A DNA stretch of 64,000 nt from Cycas panzhihuaensis (taxonomy: Eukaryota > Cycadophyta), in NCBI GenBank assembly GCA_023213395.1, contig CM041465.1, positions 134,795,741-134,859,740 of the forward strand, read 5' to 3'. The notes beneath the pieces were generated by a model. It had not been told where the DNA came from and ran no database searches. It saw nothing but the letters and a program-made list of their open reading frames with translations. Of the stretch, positions 31,682 to 41,270 are shown one piece after another. Numbering within the stretch: the stretch's first letter is position 1; every line of letters begins with the position of its first letter. The position numbers were made by a program, and so were the translations under genes.

Positions 31682-32166
31682 TTAGCTGCTAAAGCTGCAA
31701 TGAAAGTTTTCTTCTAGTGTGTCATTTTCTCTGCTGTAATTTCCAGTCACTTGTTGTTTTCTCTTTTGAATTCTGGCTCGTCTCTGATAACACTGGTATG
31801 GGTAATGACTTGTTTGTTTGGAGTGGTAGCAGGCGTTGAACGCTCTATAGTTACTCGAAAAGTGGCCTGGTTTTCCGCAATTGAAACATACTCTAACATC
31901 TCGAGGTGGATTGTTAGTCACTCTTCCTCGTCCTCTTCCTTCTGTCCAACGTCCCCTGTGACCTGCTGGTGTTCTTTCTCGAGATCTGGGATTAGGCTAA
32001 CCTCTTCCTCTGCCTCCCAACTGAAGTTTGGTGATAAGAGCTTCTTTAATTTCTGAGTCCTCTTCATACCTTTGATTTCTTTGTTCTTGGCTATACATAT
32101 GACCTGTAAGAGTATCAAAGGTCATCGTAGTTGTTTGTCCTCCTCTTGTCAACATGTTTACCATAT
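31682..32166 (-). pseudogene. E7 gag C-terminal part with zinc knuckles
   Basis: The ORF 31921-31682 has CFNCGKPGHFSSNY and CYHSKQTSHYPYQC: each knuckle has lost one Cys (to Tyr and to Ser). The segment 32118-31918 is the QE-rich helix and a basic Gly/Arg region of the nucleocapsid. E8 inserted at 32167-32171, and gag continues right of 37189. Confidence 0.82.
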
Positions 32167-32171
32167 TATCA

Positions 32172-32530
32172 ATGTTAAGATTTTAACATGGAGGACACTC
32201 ATCAACAACAAGATCAGTAGAGATTAACACAATATAATAAAAAATGTATTACCATACCAAAAGCACCAAAGACTCAATATGAGCCTTGATGATGTGATGT
32301 CTTTACATACTACCTCAACCACCTTTATATACCAAAGAGGTGGGAGACTATTCAACACAAGTAATGCATGTGGGACAAATACCTTTGTCCTGACCAATAG
32401 CATTACACCACTAACTTGACCAATAAACTTATATCCTTTTACATAGTGTTATAATGACCTTTTGACCCTAAGACTTAGGACTATCACTTATTGTCCTAGG
32501 ACCCACACACATTAAACATTATTTCTAACA
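32172..32530 (-). repeat. 3' LTR of E8 (359 bp)
   Basis: Begins TGTTAAGATTTTAACATGG, which contains a TTAAGATTTTAA-type inverted repeat at the terminus, and ends ATTTCTAACA. The partner is 36827-37184. Eight of nine differences are transitions. Confidence 0.93.
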
Positions 32531-32540
32531 CCTCCCCTTA

Positions 32541-33699
32541 ATGTTTAATGTTTGAAGTAAGGACAATCTGACATACATTGACACTTGACATGAATTTGAG
32601 ACATTAAAGACAACATGACTATCAACAGACTTTAATGCACTTTGTCTTCTTTGAATCTCCACCGCCTTGATCTTGGAAAGGTCTTGAACACCATGTCTTG
32701 GGCATGGTCTTGGTCTTCAACCTTGTAGTGTCCTTTCTGAAGCTGTCCTTTGAACTGACGATCTTCGAGCTTTGCTTCTTTCAACTTCATACATAGTTGA
32801 GACTCCTTTGCCATGCTAAATAGGCAGTGAATGATGGCTAATTCCACATGATCTTGCATATACTCATCAAGGATATCTATCACTGCTTACTTCCATTTTC
32901 TTAGGCGTGAGTGACCAAAAAATAGATGTTAGCAATATCATCATTATCCAAATGTAGCAATGAGACATCATCATTATCCTCCCCTGAAGCAATGGATTTA
33001 TTGAGTCGAGTCCCTGTAATCTGTGTGATGTACCTTGCTTTATCTGTGTCACTCAAAGGGTTCCATGAATTGAGTATAATGAGTATTTCTATGATACTCA
33101 CATGCATATGCTTTCTGAATATGGATATGCATACATGGAACATTGTTTCAATATGATTGACTTTCATAATCAGGTAACCTATCCAAAAGGTAATGTGAAT
33201 TCGATAAGCAAGATCCTGATGACATGGTATCCTCCTTATGTTCTTTTGAAAACAACTTTTTAGTGCCGCTCTAGGATATGCTGTTATAATTTTGATCTTT
33301 TCAAAAATGAGAATGGAGGATGTAACTGAGTTAAGGGAGATCATGGGCGGTTCCAGTACATGCAAATCACTGTATGACCTGTCATTGTTTGAATTCTATC
33401 TACCAACCTGTCAACACAAACTAGGATAACATTATCCATACCTTTTGTTGGGCAACTCATGTCTCCACGAACTATTATCGGCAAAGATTGATGCCTGAAA
33501 TTTTCAGCCTCCAGAGCTGGTTCCTTGATGAGACTTATGGCTTTGTCACGCTGCTTTTCCTTTTTTTCTTTCCTCTTCAACTTCTTCCTCTGATTCTTTG
33601 CCCTTTTGATTCTCTGCTGCTGCATTTCTTCAGGTCCTTTTTTATTCACTTGATTGATGGTTTCCAAGCATCCTCAGCTGAGTCCATATTCTGTAGAAC
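32541..33699 (-). other. E8 3' interior, unassigned short ORFs
   Basis: Minus-strand ORFs at 32632-32883 (Lys/Glu/Gln-rich, KLKEAKLEDRQFKGQLQKG), 32901-33365 and 33341-33667 follow gag. The last is highly basic at its start (QQQRIKRAKNQRKKLKRKEKK) and then has LPIIVRGDMSCPTKG. I recognise no domain in any of them. They may be decayed gag C-terminal sequence or further captured host sequence. Confidence 0.4.
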
Positions 33700-33987
33700 C
33701 TAAATAATAAAGTGATAGGAAGATGGGAGGTTATCCTTATCAATGGCTGCAAGTATCACGTCAATAACAATTCTGTTTTTCTTTTTGAAGATTTCCTCCC
33801 CTTCTTCGTGAACCATTTCAGTCCCCATGACTGTTTTCCAAAGTTTCTTCACTACAACTAGACTTTCCATCCTAATTTTCCAAAAACGAAAATTAGTTCC
33901 AGTGTATTTGGGCAGAGGAAAACAAAGATCTAATAGCCAATATTCATTTCTCTCAGACACAAAGGTGATAATGTCACTTAACTCCAT
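33700..33987 (-). pseudogene. E8 gag N-terminal domain, copia-like
   Basis: The 95-codon ORF starts MELSDIITFVSERNEYW and contains LPKYTGTNFRFWKIRMESLV, the N-terminal pattern of copia gag (Y.G.NF..WK..ME). It stops after NLPSSYHFII and the same frame continues with further stops. A particle-forming domain alone would not allow autonomous movement. Confidence 0.65.
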
Positions 33988-34750
33988 AGTGTATGATCAA
34001 AGAATATCCACTTCAACTTGAAAATCACCAAAAGAAGACTTAAACCTGAATACTCAGATCAGTCATAGACTGTGAACCTAATATCTCTTTTCAGTGATGA
34101 TACTAAGAGTGTCAGCTACCAACTCGCTTCAGGGTCAACTCTGCCTTCAAAACAGAAGTCACTGTAGTCGATTCACTTACAGTAATGGTGTCTTCAGTTG
34201 ACAGATTCTTGCTTCAACTCTGTGTCCTGAACAGATTTAAAAAAAGAGCTAAAGGGTTTGATGACAGCCTCATACACTTCAGATCTTGATAATAATCGGC
34301 AAATGCACAGTAAGCGCTAATAATGTCCACAGTATGCAAAGTATCAATAGAAAAAGTGCAGCTGTATCTTCATGAATACTGCCTGCCAGGACTATGTTCA
34401 GCACTGCTTGTTCAACACTGCCTGCCAGGACTGCTAGTACTCTCCTTATTTCAGCCAACTGTCAGAATTGGCAGGACTATCATGTCTTTGACCAGGATTC
34501 ACAAGAACTCAACATAAGATTGACTTACAGTTTCTTATCACATGATCAAATTTTGCAGTGTTCACCCTCTTTCTTCGGCACTTCCCTTAGAAACTGGTCA
34601 TACATATCATTACCAACTCCGTGAGAGTCACCTTTGTGAAGCCCAAGCCTAGCTGCTGCAATTGCAAATTTTCAATTACCACCTGTTTCCCAGCAACTCT
34701 TCTTAGTTACCACTGTCTCAGGGAATTATGGATCAGAAAAAGAATGTCGT
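33988..34750. other. E8 interior, no gene recognised
   Basis: AT-rich sequence with a repeated CTGCCTGCCAGGACT (near 34380 and 34423). It may include intron-like or upstream sequence of the captured gene to its right, since that gene reads rightward from about 34750, but no splice model can be supported by eye. Confidence 0.4.
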
Positions 34751-35373
34751 ATGCCAACTGAGTTCATGATTTGTTCTGCTGTAAATGAGACTACAAGCTC
34801 CACTGATTGTCAAGGAATGAGTTGCTTGTTGAAATCTGATTGTTGCCTTCAAGAGGACTGTACTTCAGAGACTGTAGGTTGCATTGTTAGAAATTCCATA
34901 TCCACGTCTAGGGATCTATTGGGAGAAAGCTTCTTAAGTGATTCAACAAAGTCTTCACTGAAAGTTGCACGGAAGCTACGTGTTGCAGGCATTTACAGGC
35001 AAGATATAGTTCAAAGTGCTGCACAAGAGGGTGTCTATGGTATGGTGACCAAAGTTGTGAGTGATTCAAATTCTGACAGTGGCAGCGGCGTTGAAGATGA
35101 GGATGAATCAAGTTTAGAGGACCATGCTCGAATTATTTGGACAAATCTTGAAGAAACCACTGAGAAAATTGAAGATGTTGTGGTGGCTGACAGGGGTTTC
35201 TTGCATGCTGCCGTTGTTGCAACTGTTTCTGATCCACTAGGACAGACAGGCACAGTTGATAATGTGGATCTTAGAGTGGATTTGGAAACTCCAGATGGAG
35301 AAATCAAAACAAATATTGGCAGCAAAAGCTGAGACGGATTAGGGCTTTTGCAGAGGGAGATTATTGAAACACT
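34751..35373 (+). pseudogene. Captured fragment of a UBC23/PHO2(UBC24)-type E2 ubiquitin-conjugating enzyme gene
   Basis: The 193-codon plus-strand ORF has GIYRQDIVQS, GMVTKVVSDSNSDSGSG, an acidic stretch and NLEETTEKIEDVVVADRGFL. After that come VATVSDPLGQTGTVDNVDL and a VDLETPDGEI strand. These match in order the conserved N-terminal region of the large plant E2 proteins UBC23 and PHO2. After the stop at 35330 a one-base shift restores LRRIRAFAEGDY, the next conserved block, then a stop. The UBC catalytic domain is absent. It lies antisense to E8. The family regulates phosphate homeostasis through ubiquitination in known plants; this copy is a fragment. Confidence 0.75.
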
Positions 35374-36562
35374 CTTGTCAAAGCTCAGAGTTAAAGACCT
35401 TCCATTCTGTATTGGGTATTCCCTGATCGCAGTGTCTCAGTTCACAAACTTTGATAGTGATGCAGTCTTCAGAGGATGCAGTCTTCAGAGGATACTGATG
35501 CACGGCGGCGATGAGGCAGCCAGGGGTTTGGACACAACGAAGAAACCCACAGAGGTCCTCAAGATGGTAATAGGAGCAAATGCAACACAGTTTACAAGGA
35601 AAGTGCAAGTTGGCAGGGTTGAATAAGGTCAAATAGAATCTGATAAGGGAAAGGAACAAGCTCGCAGGCTTGAATCAAGTCGAACTGAGTTTGATAGGAG
35701 TGTAGAACAGTTTGGCTGGCCTGAACTAAATCAATATGAGTCTGATGCTTCTTCATCTATGGTCAACTTAGCCAAACCAACACATTTAGATTCAACAACT
35801 ACAGTACCTGGTGGAGCTGCAACACAGATTAGGAGAAATGAAGGCTTCCTAATGGTGTACGACTTGAAGGACAAACAAACTTTTGCTGGCTTTGTGAGGA
35901 CCCACAAAAATTAGTTGTTCCTTGAAATGCGAGGATATCAAGGCGTATACAATTTGGAGAAAAAGATTTTTACAAAGTAAGAGGGCCTCAGGCCGATCCA
36001 CAGGTCCACTGCCAGTAAAGTTTCTACTTCTAGATCCTTCAAATTCCTTTTCACTAAAGCCTGGAGCTCTTGGTCCATATCATGGTTCATTGAAGGAAAG
36101 CATAGTCAAGCCTCCTGGTTTAGATGCAGCAATTGCAGGAGGGTATATAGTGCTAATGGAGAGACAGCCTAGGGCATCACCACAGATACTCAGATGCATG
36201 AAGACCAGGGTTTTGGCAGTGGCAACTAGGGTTTTACAATGGACCCTAAACAGATTCCAACACAGAGGTCTCTCAATGCCTATGCAAATCTGACTTCTTT
36301 ATTAACAACTTGCCTCAATTTCCATCGCCCAGTTTCTTCACCTTAAGACAGTTATTACTTCCAATTTCTTCAAGGGACAAACCCTAACACACAATAAGCT
36401 TATAAGAGTAGAGTTACCTGGTAAAATTCGGTCTTGTATTACCACAGTACACACCTTGCACCATTAATGACCTTGGGACTTCACCTTCCCAATTCGAAAA
36501 ACTGCCTCCTTCCTTGACTAGAACTTGGTGACCAGCACCGCAACGCCCTCAATACGCAACCC
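35374..36562 (+). other. Further foreign-looking sequence in E8, unassigned
   Basis: Plus-strand open stretches at 35348-35626 and 35922-36293 carry text such as ETLLSKLRVKDLPFCIGYS and PVKFLLLDPSNSFSLKPG. I do not recognise them. A 16-base tandem duplication (GATGCAGTCTTCAGAG) lies at about 35460-35491. The composition is less AT-rich than the surrounding retroelements. It may be more exons of the same or another captured gene. Confidence 0.35.
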
Positions 36563-36813
36563 GCTCTGATACCACTTGTAACGAACCATTACACCAAAAC
36601 CCCGAGGTGTTAGTGAAGAGGGCCGCCCACCAAGTAGACCATTACCTCCTCCTCGGTTCAAACGGGTTAGCCCCGCCTAGCCCCGCTTTCACCGGCGTTC
36701 ATGCGCCCCACAGGCCCCGGCTACGACGGCGTTTTGCGCATCGGCGACGTTTGGCGCGTCACCCCACCGCCCCCATAAGCGGTGTTGCCCCCACGGGATT
36801 TGAACCGGGTCTT
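36563..36813 (-). other. Second primer-site and LTR-end-like segment inside E8
   Basis: GCTCTGATACCA at 36563-36574 is a perfect complement of TGGTATCAGAGC, followed by CT and TGTAACGAACC, the look of an LTR end on the minus strand. The GC-rich stretch to 36813 ends at the true E8 primer site. It could be the relic of an LTR of another element taken into the leader, or an ancestral LTR end. No partner copy is in the window. Confidence 0.4.
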
Positions 36814-36826
36814 GGCTCTGATACCA

Positions 36827-37184
36827 TGTTAAGATTTTAACATGGAGGACACTTATCAACAGCAAGATCAACAGAGATTAACACAATATAAGAAAAAATG
36901 TATTACCATACCAAAAGCACCAAAGACTCAATATGAGCCTTGATGATGTGATGTCTTTACATGCTACCTCAACCACCTTTATATACCAAAGAGGTGGGAG
37001 ACTATTCAACACAAGTAATGCATGTGGGACAAATACCTTTGTCCTGACCAATAGCATTACACCACTAACTTGACCAATAAACTTATATCCTTTTACATGG
37101 TATTATAATGACCTTTTGACCTTAAGACTTAGGACTATCACTTATTGTCCTAGGACCCACACACATTAAACATTATTTCTAACA
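36827..37184 (-). repeat. 5' LTR of E8 (358 bp) with PBS
   Basis: Partner of 32172-32530, with the same termini. GCTCTGATACCA at 36815-36826, the complement of TGGTATCAGAGC, abuts it directly, so the element reads leftward. A TATA-like TATATACC lies near 36980 on the plus strand. Confidence 0.93.
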
Positions 37185-37189
37185 ATCAA

Positions 37190-37665
37190 ATGATTTTGGG
37201 AGTTTGTTTAGCACCAGGTGTATCAACTCTGTATCTGTTAATTTGTCTTCTGCTGTGAGAAGGGTAGTTTTTGATGTTGGTTAACTTGATTATGAATTCC
37301 GATACAGTTTGACCCTCCGTCATCTTTAGTTTGTAGAGTTCTTCTCTCAGGGCCACAATTCTCGCTTCATTCTTTCTACTAAACATGGAAGACATTATTT
37401 TCCAAATTTCATTAGCATTCTCTAGACTATCAACATATACTATCAGGGAGTCAGAGATTGAATGTTTGAGAATAGAAACGACAATATTATTTCTTTCCTC
37501 CCAATTGATTAAGTCTACTACATCAGAGGGCTATTTTTCATCCCCAGTAGTGATTCTCTAGGCATGTTTTGCTCTCAACAATCCTTCCATTTTTATTTTC
37601 CAAATACTGAAGTTCATTTCAGTGAGTTTATCACTTTCAGACAACAAACTAGCAGAGGAGGCCAT
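37190..37665 (-). pseudogene. E7 gag N-terminal part
   Basis: The Met codon is at 37663-37665 (MASSASLLSESDKLTEMNFS), then IWKIKMEGLLRAKHA. The segment 37395-37186 has MSSMFSRKNEARIVALREELYKLKM, the UBN2 core. A stop or frame break lies near 37558 and another near 37530. It is interrupted by E8 at its 3' side. Confidence 0.82.
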
Positions 37666-38384
37666 GGATGACTTGCATGAAGACAAAAAATTCAGTTTTA
37701 AATGACTGTACGGACTACTATATGGCCTGATGTACGAGATTTCCGTACGGAACTCAAGTTGTATGGATGAAAGAAAAAATGGTCTCAATTGAAAGAGCTC
37801 CCAAATGGGTATCCAAATCTGGTGTTAGTTTCTCAGATTGCTTTCAGACTTGAGAGAAACGAATAGAAAAAGGTTCAAACCCGCGCCCAAGGGTTTTTGG
37901 AAAAATTGAAGAAAAATCTTGAAAATTTGAGATGAAATCTTGATAAAATTGACTTAAAGACTTTGTCTAAGGATGAGAAAAGTTTTGAATGCTTTGTACG
38001 AGGGATTTAAGTCAGATTTTCGAAGCAAATTCTTGAGAGAAGGCTCCAAACCCGCACGATCTTGAATCTGCCCGAAACTGGGTGAAAATGACTTCAAATG
38101 ATGTCGATGCAAAAGGAAAAAATACAGAGGAGGCCCCGATCTATAATCTGGGTGAGTTTCGTCGAATTTTGACGACTTTGAATTTTGTCGTCCGTACAGC
38201 TCCGCACATGTCCATACCATCGTACAAATCCGTACAATTCTGGCTTGAGGTTTGCCTCGAACAAATTAACCTTAGATGGCAGAGTCTTTTGGCAACAACT
38301 TGATTCCAATCTTCTTCTTCCTTTAATAAAACCCTAGTTTGCTCTTATATAGGCACGAGGACCTCAGAGCCTACTCTGATACCA
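37666..38384 (-). other. E7 5' leader and primer-binding site
   Basis: No gene seen. The PBS is 38373-38384, whose plus-strand ACTCTGATACCA is TGGTATCAGAGT on the minus strand, one change from the Met-initiator site. Short ORFs at 37954-38309 on both strands overlap each other and have no recognisable content. Confidence 0.7.
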
Positions 38385-38595
38385 TGTAGAAAACCAGAAA
38401 TGAAGGAGGAATTCTCTCTATCTCTTTATTGATCATTCTTTGTCTATATATACAGTTATAAAGAAGGTACAAATGACAACCGCTCAATAGGATGGTGCCA
38501 CTTGTCACTTTGAGAGAGAAAGGGGGAGAGGTACAAGACCCTTACAAAACATTATGTCATGTGCTATAGCCCTAGATAAAACATTACCTTTTACA
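38385..38595 (-). repeat. 5' LTR of E7 (211 bp)
   Basis: Same length as the LTR at 28273, with nine substitutions and no gaps. It is followed by the ATTGT duplication, after which E6 protease resumes. Confidence 0.94.
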
Positions 38596-38600
38596 ATTGT

Positions 38601-38740
38601 TGCTGAAGGTCACTGATTGACCTTTTCCTTCCTTGACGTCGTAAAGGAGTTCTTCACTCCTAGTCATGTGTTGAGTAGCTCCAGAGTCAATGATCCAAGT
38701 TTGATCAACCTTAGATGTATGATAAGCACAAAACAATTTC
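38601..38740 (-). pseudogene. E6 protease active-site part
   Basis: The minus strand reads TWIIDSGATQHMTR near 38700-38655: the DSGA active site is intact. It continues across the E7 insertion into 28267. The break by E7, not point mutation, is the visible lesion here. Confidence 0.82.
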
Positions 38741-39739
38741 TCCTCATCTGCAAACTAATTGAAGTGGCATTGATTGCCACCTCTAAACCGCCCCTTCCTC
38801 TTTGATCTCCTTGATAGGCACCTTAATTTGGTCGAGGGGGTTGCTACTGCTGTTGTTACTGAAATTGCTATTGTTGGAATTGCTGACGTGGTGACTGCTG
38901 TTTCTGATGTTGCTGACGTGGTTACTGTTGTGTGTGCTGGAGATTTGCTTGTTTCTTCCTACAATTAGGAGTTATGTGGTTTACTTTGCAATAATAATGA
39001 CAGATAACATTGGTCTTTGAGGAACCAATGTTTATATTTCCAAACTGCTTTGAAAGTGCAGGTTTGGGATTTTGCTTGGCCTTTGATTTGGCCGTGAATG
39101 CCCCTAAAGTGGATGGTTTGTCATCATCGTCCTTGATGTAAATTTGCTCCCCTTGAAGCAACAAGCTTTCAAGTTCATTGAGAGACATTCTTTCGAGTGA
39201 ACTATCTCGAGTAGTGGGAGAAATAAAACCATTATAGTCTTTAGGCAATGCTTTGACAATTGTAGTTACAAGCTCTTCTCTAGAAGCAGGACTACCCAAT
39301 GTATTTAATTCATTACATACCTCCTTGATGGAGGAAAGAAAAGCCGACATATGCTTGACAAATTTTACAGAATACAACTTGGCTTTTCCATTAAAATGCG
39401 AGCTTCATCTCGCCTTTCATACAAGGATGTCAAAATATCCCATGCTTCCTTGGAAGTTTTTGCACACACAATATTCTAGTCAACATGTACATCAATAATT
39501 ATATGTAAGAATGCCAAAGCAATTTCATCTTTGGCTTCCCAAGCAGCAACACAAGCAGAATCAGGATGAACAATTACACTATCATTTACAACAGGTACAG
39601 GTCGAGGTATTCTTCCAGAAATATAACCCTAAAATTCGTTCATTATCAAGAGGTTTTGTGTGATTATTTTTCAGTCTTAATAGTTGTCTTGTCCTGTTAA
39701 TCTGATGGTACATGCATTTAACATATTAATTGCAGCCAT
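38741..39739 (-). pseudogene. E6 gag (UBN2 type) with zinc knuckle
   Basis: The Met codon is at 39737-39739 (MAAINMLNACTIR). The 151-codon ORF 39377-38922 has MYSVKFVKHMSAFLSSIKEV, DYNGFISPTTRDSSLERMS, and a knuckle CHYYCKVNHITPNC in which the CxxC spacing is altered. The following Gln-rich tail is frameshifted. Stops lie near 39475 and 39650. It is a close relative of E9 and E12 gag. Confidence 0.85.
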
Positions 39740-40699
39740 GTTGAAGTTGTAAGGCTTGAAGCTAGCAGATAACTTGGAAACTCAAAGCTTTCGTTGCTTA
39801 AGTTCCACCTTTTAATGAAACCAACAGTTCTGATCTTACTAGAAGATCCAACAATTGAATGGAGTGATGAGGTGTGGAGGACTAGGCTAAAGAGTTGGTC
39901 CAACCCTGATCTATAGAAGAGATCCAACAGTTGGCCAAATTAAATATAGGACAAGGTAGGTAGGGTTGATTTGCATGGACGTACCATCCTTTCGCTTGGA
40001 TTCACAGCCCCAATAACACCCTTTTCGAAGCTTCTTTCCCTCAAGCAACCTTAATTGTCGTGCACTGACTATACGATCGGTTGGTCACTTAGGGAATGCA
40101 CCAAGCTTAAGGTTATTTCAGAGGCAAGGTTTGAACCTTTTTCGGGCCACTCCTACTTGATATTAAAGTTCACTTTTTAGAAGATTAAAGTGGAGTTTAG
40201 AGTAGATTTTACTTGGATGATGTAGATGCTTGATTAATGTTTACAATGAAAAAAGAGTTTCAAAAAGAAGCAACCAAGTACATCAAAAAGGAACACTTTG
40301 AGTGTTTTACAAGAGCACTTTAGGGAGTGAAGTAGTTTTATCAAATCCAAATAAAAGAGTGCTCGAGTTCAATGAGAAATATTTGAGAAAGTAAGCACTT
40401 TGAAAAAGTTGCTAAGTGCTTCAATGAAAATGAGCAAAGCTTTTGTGTTGAAAATGCAAGTGGGGTCCTTTTAATGCTGAAAATGAAGAGAGAAAGATCA
40501 CTTACAAACTGAAGACGAGAAGCACCAAGTGTTGGGACTTTAAAATAGTCTCAACAATCAATGAAATGAATGATTTTATTAAGTAACAATTCTCCTTGAG
40601 CCCTTTTTGTGACTAAGGGAAATAGGTCACCATGCAAGGTATCTTAAGAAAAGTGTTGAAATAGTGATAAAGATCACTTTAACAAGGTAACAACACTTA
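39740..40699 (-). other. E6 leader, inner part
   Basis: No gene seen. The segment 39955-40110 is the lineage-conserved block (minus strand of TACGTCCATGCA and TCCCTAGGGGACC types, slightly mutated). AT-rich sequence follows, homologous to E5 near 16000-16550 on the other strand. E9 entered at about 40700. Confidence 0.7.
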
Positions 40700-40704
40700 A
40701 AAAT

Positions 40705-41256
40705 TGTTAAACCTTATGTTTAAATGTTAAGTTAATGTACTTTTATTTTTCATGTAATATATGCACTTTTTACTTTAGGAGTGACTTATCACTTAAGTGA
40801 TAAAGTGCACACCCACATTCTTTCTAGCGACACAACGTTGTCACTAAAGGGTCAAATGGACCCTCATGCACTTTTGCTCACATAAGAGCCCAAAAGGACA
40901 CGTCCAACATGCAAGGCATGTATCTTGGATGTTTGACACTTGTCAAACATCCAAGGCCTTAGGTCTCTCATTTCACTCTATATAATGAGACCTTTCCTCA
41001 TTGTCTCACACAAGAGTTGGAGCTGTATTGTTATGCTATCAGTTTGCTAATCAAACTGTTTCTTCTTGGGAGGTTGGACCAATTCCAACTCCACATATTG
41101 GGTATCATTTTCTCTTGCTCCTTCATTCAAATTTTGTCTCTTTGCTTTCTCTTTGCCTTGAGTTTATTATACTTGTTAATATTTCTGCAACTAAAACTAG
41201 AGTGATGCTAGTTTCTAGATCTAGGGACTGTTGAGGCCATCTAGCCTCTTTTCACA
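40705..41256 (+). repeat. 5' LTR of E9 (552 bp)
   Basis: Begins TGTTAAACCTTATG and ends CTCTTTTCACA. It holds the hairpin (40924-40955), the central CACTTAAGTG palindrome, a TATA box near 40979, and CAGTTTG-CTAAT-CAAACTG at 41040-41058. It lacks two bases near 40901 relative to the 3' LTR. Confidence 0.95.
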
Positions 41257-41258
41257 TT

Positions 41259-41270
41259 TGGTATCAGAGC
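41259..41270 (+). other. Primer-binding site of E9
   Basis: TGGTATCAGAGC, complementary to the 3' end of initiator-Met tRNA, two bases after the LTR end. It is followed by AAGAGGAGACTAGCTCCCTC, as in E5. Confidence 0.92.

Larger units (their letters stand above)
32172..37184 (-). mobile_element. E8: 5.0-kb non-autonomous LTR element carrying host-gene sequence
   Basis: LTRs at 32172-32530 and 36827-37184 differ at 9 positions (2.5%). ATCAA flanks both ends (32167-32171 and 37185-37189). PBS (36815-36826) and PPT (32531-32540, CCTCCCCTTA) place it on the minus strand. The 4.3-kb interior has a copia-like gag start but no protease, integrase or RT. Between the 5' LTR and gag it has a plus-strand fragment of a UBC23/PHO2-like gene and other foreign-looking DNA. 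It sits in gag of E7 and is the youngest layer of the central stack. Confidence 0.93.
28273..38595 (-). mobile_element. E7: Ty1/copia element (short LTR) in E6, split by E8
   Basis: Two 211-bp LTRs (28273-28483 and 38385-38595) begin TGTAGAAAA and end CCTTTTACA, differ at 9 positions (4.3%), and are flanked by ATTGT on both sides (28268-28272 and 38596-38600). Order on the minus strand is leader, gag, protease, integrase, RT, RNase H. Without E8 it is about 5.3 kb, a common size for plant copia elements. It is the best-preserved member of the E2/E7/E11 type here. Confidence 0.95.

Noticed and set aside
32926-33156. Plus-strand ORF in E8 interior
   Set aside because: No recognisable content and it overlaps minus-strand open frames in the gag direction.
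34908-35325. Minus-strand ORFs opposite the UBC-like fragment
   Set aside because: Mirror frames of the plus-strand fragment; the plus strand carries the recognisable family blocks.
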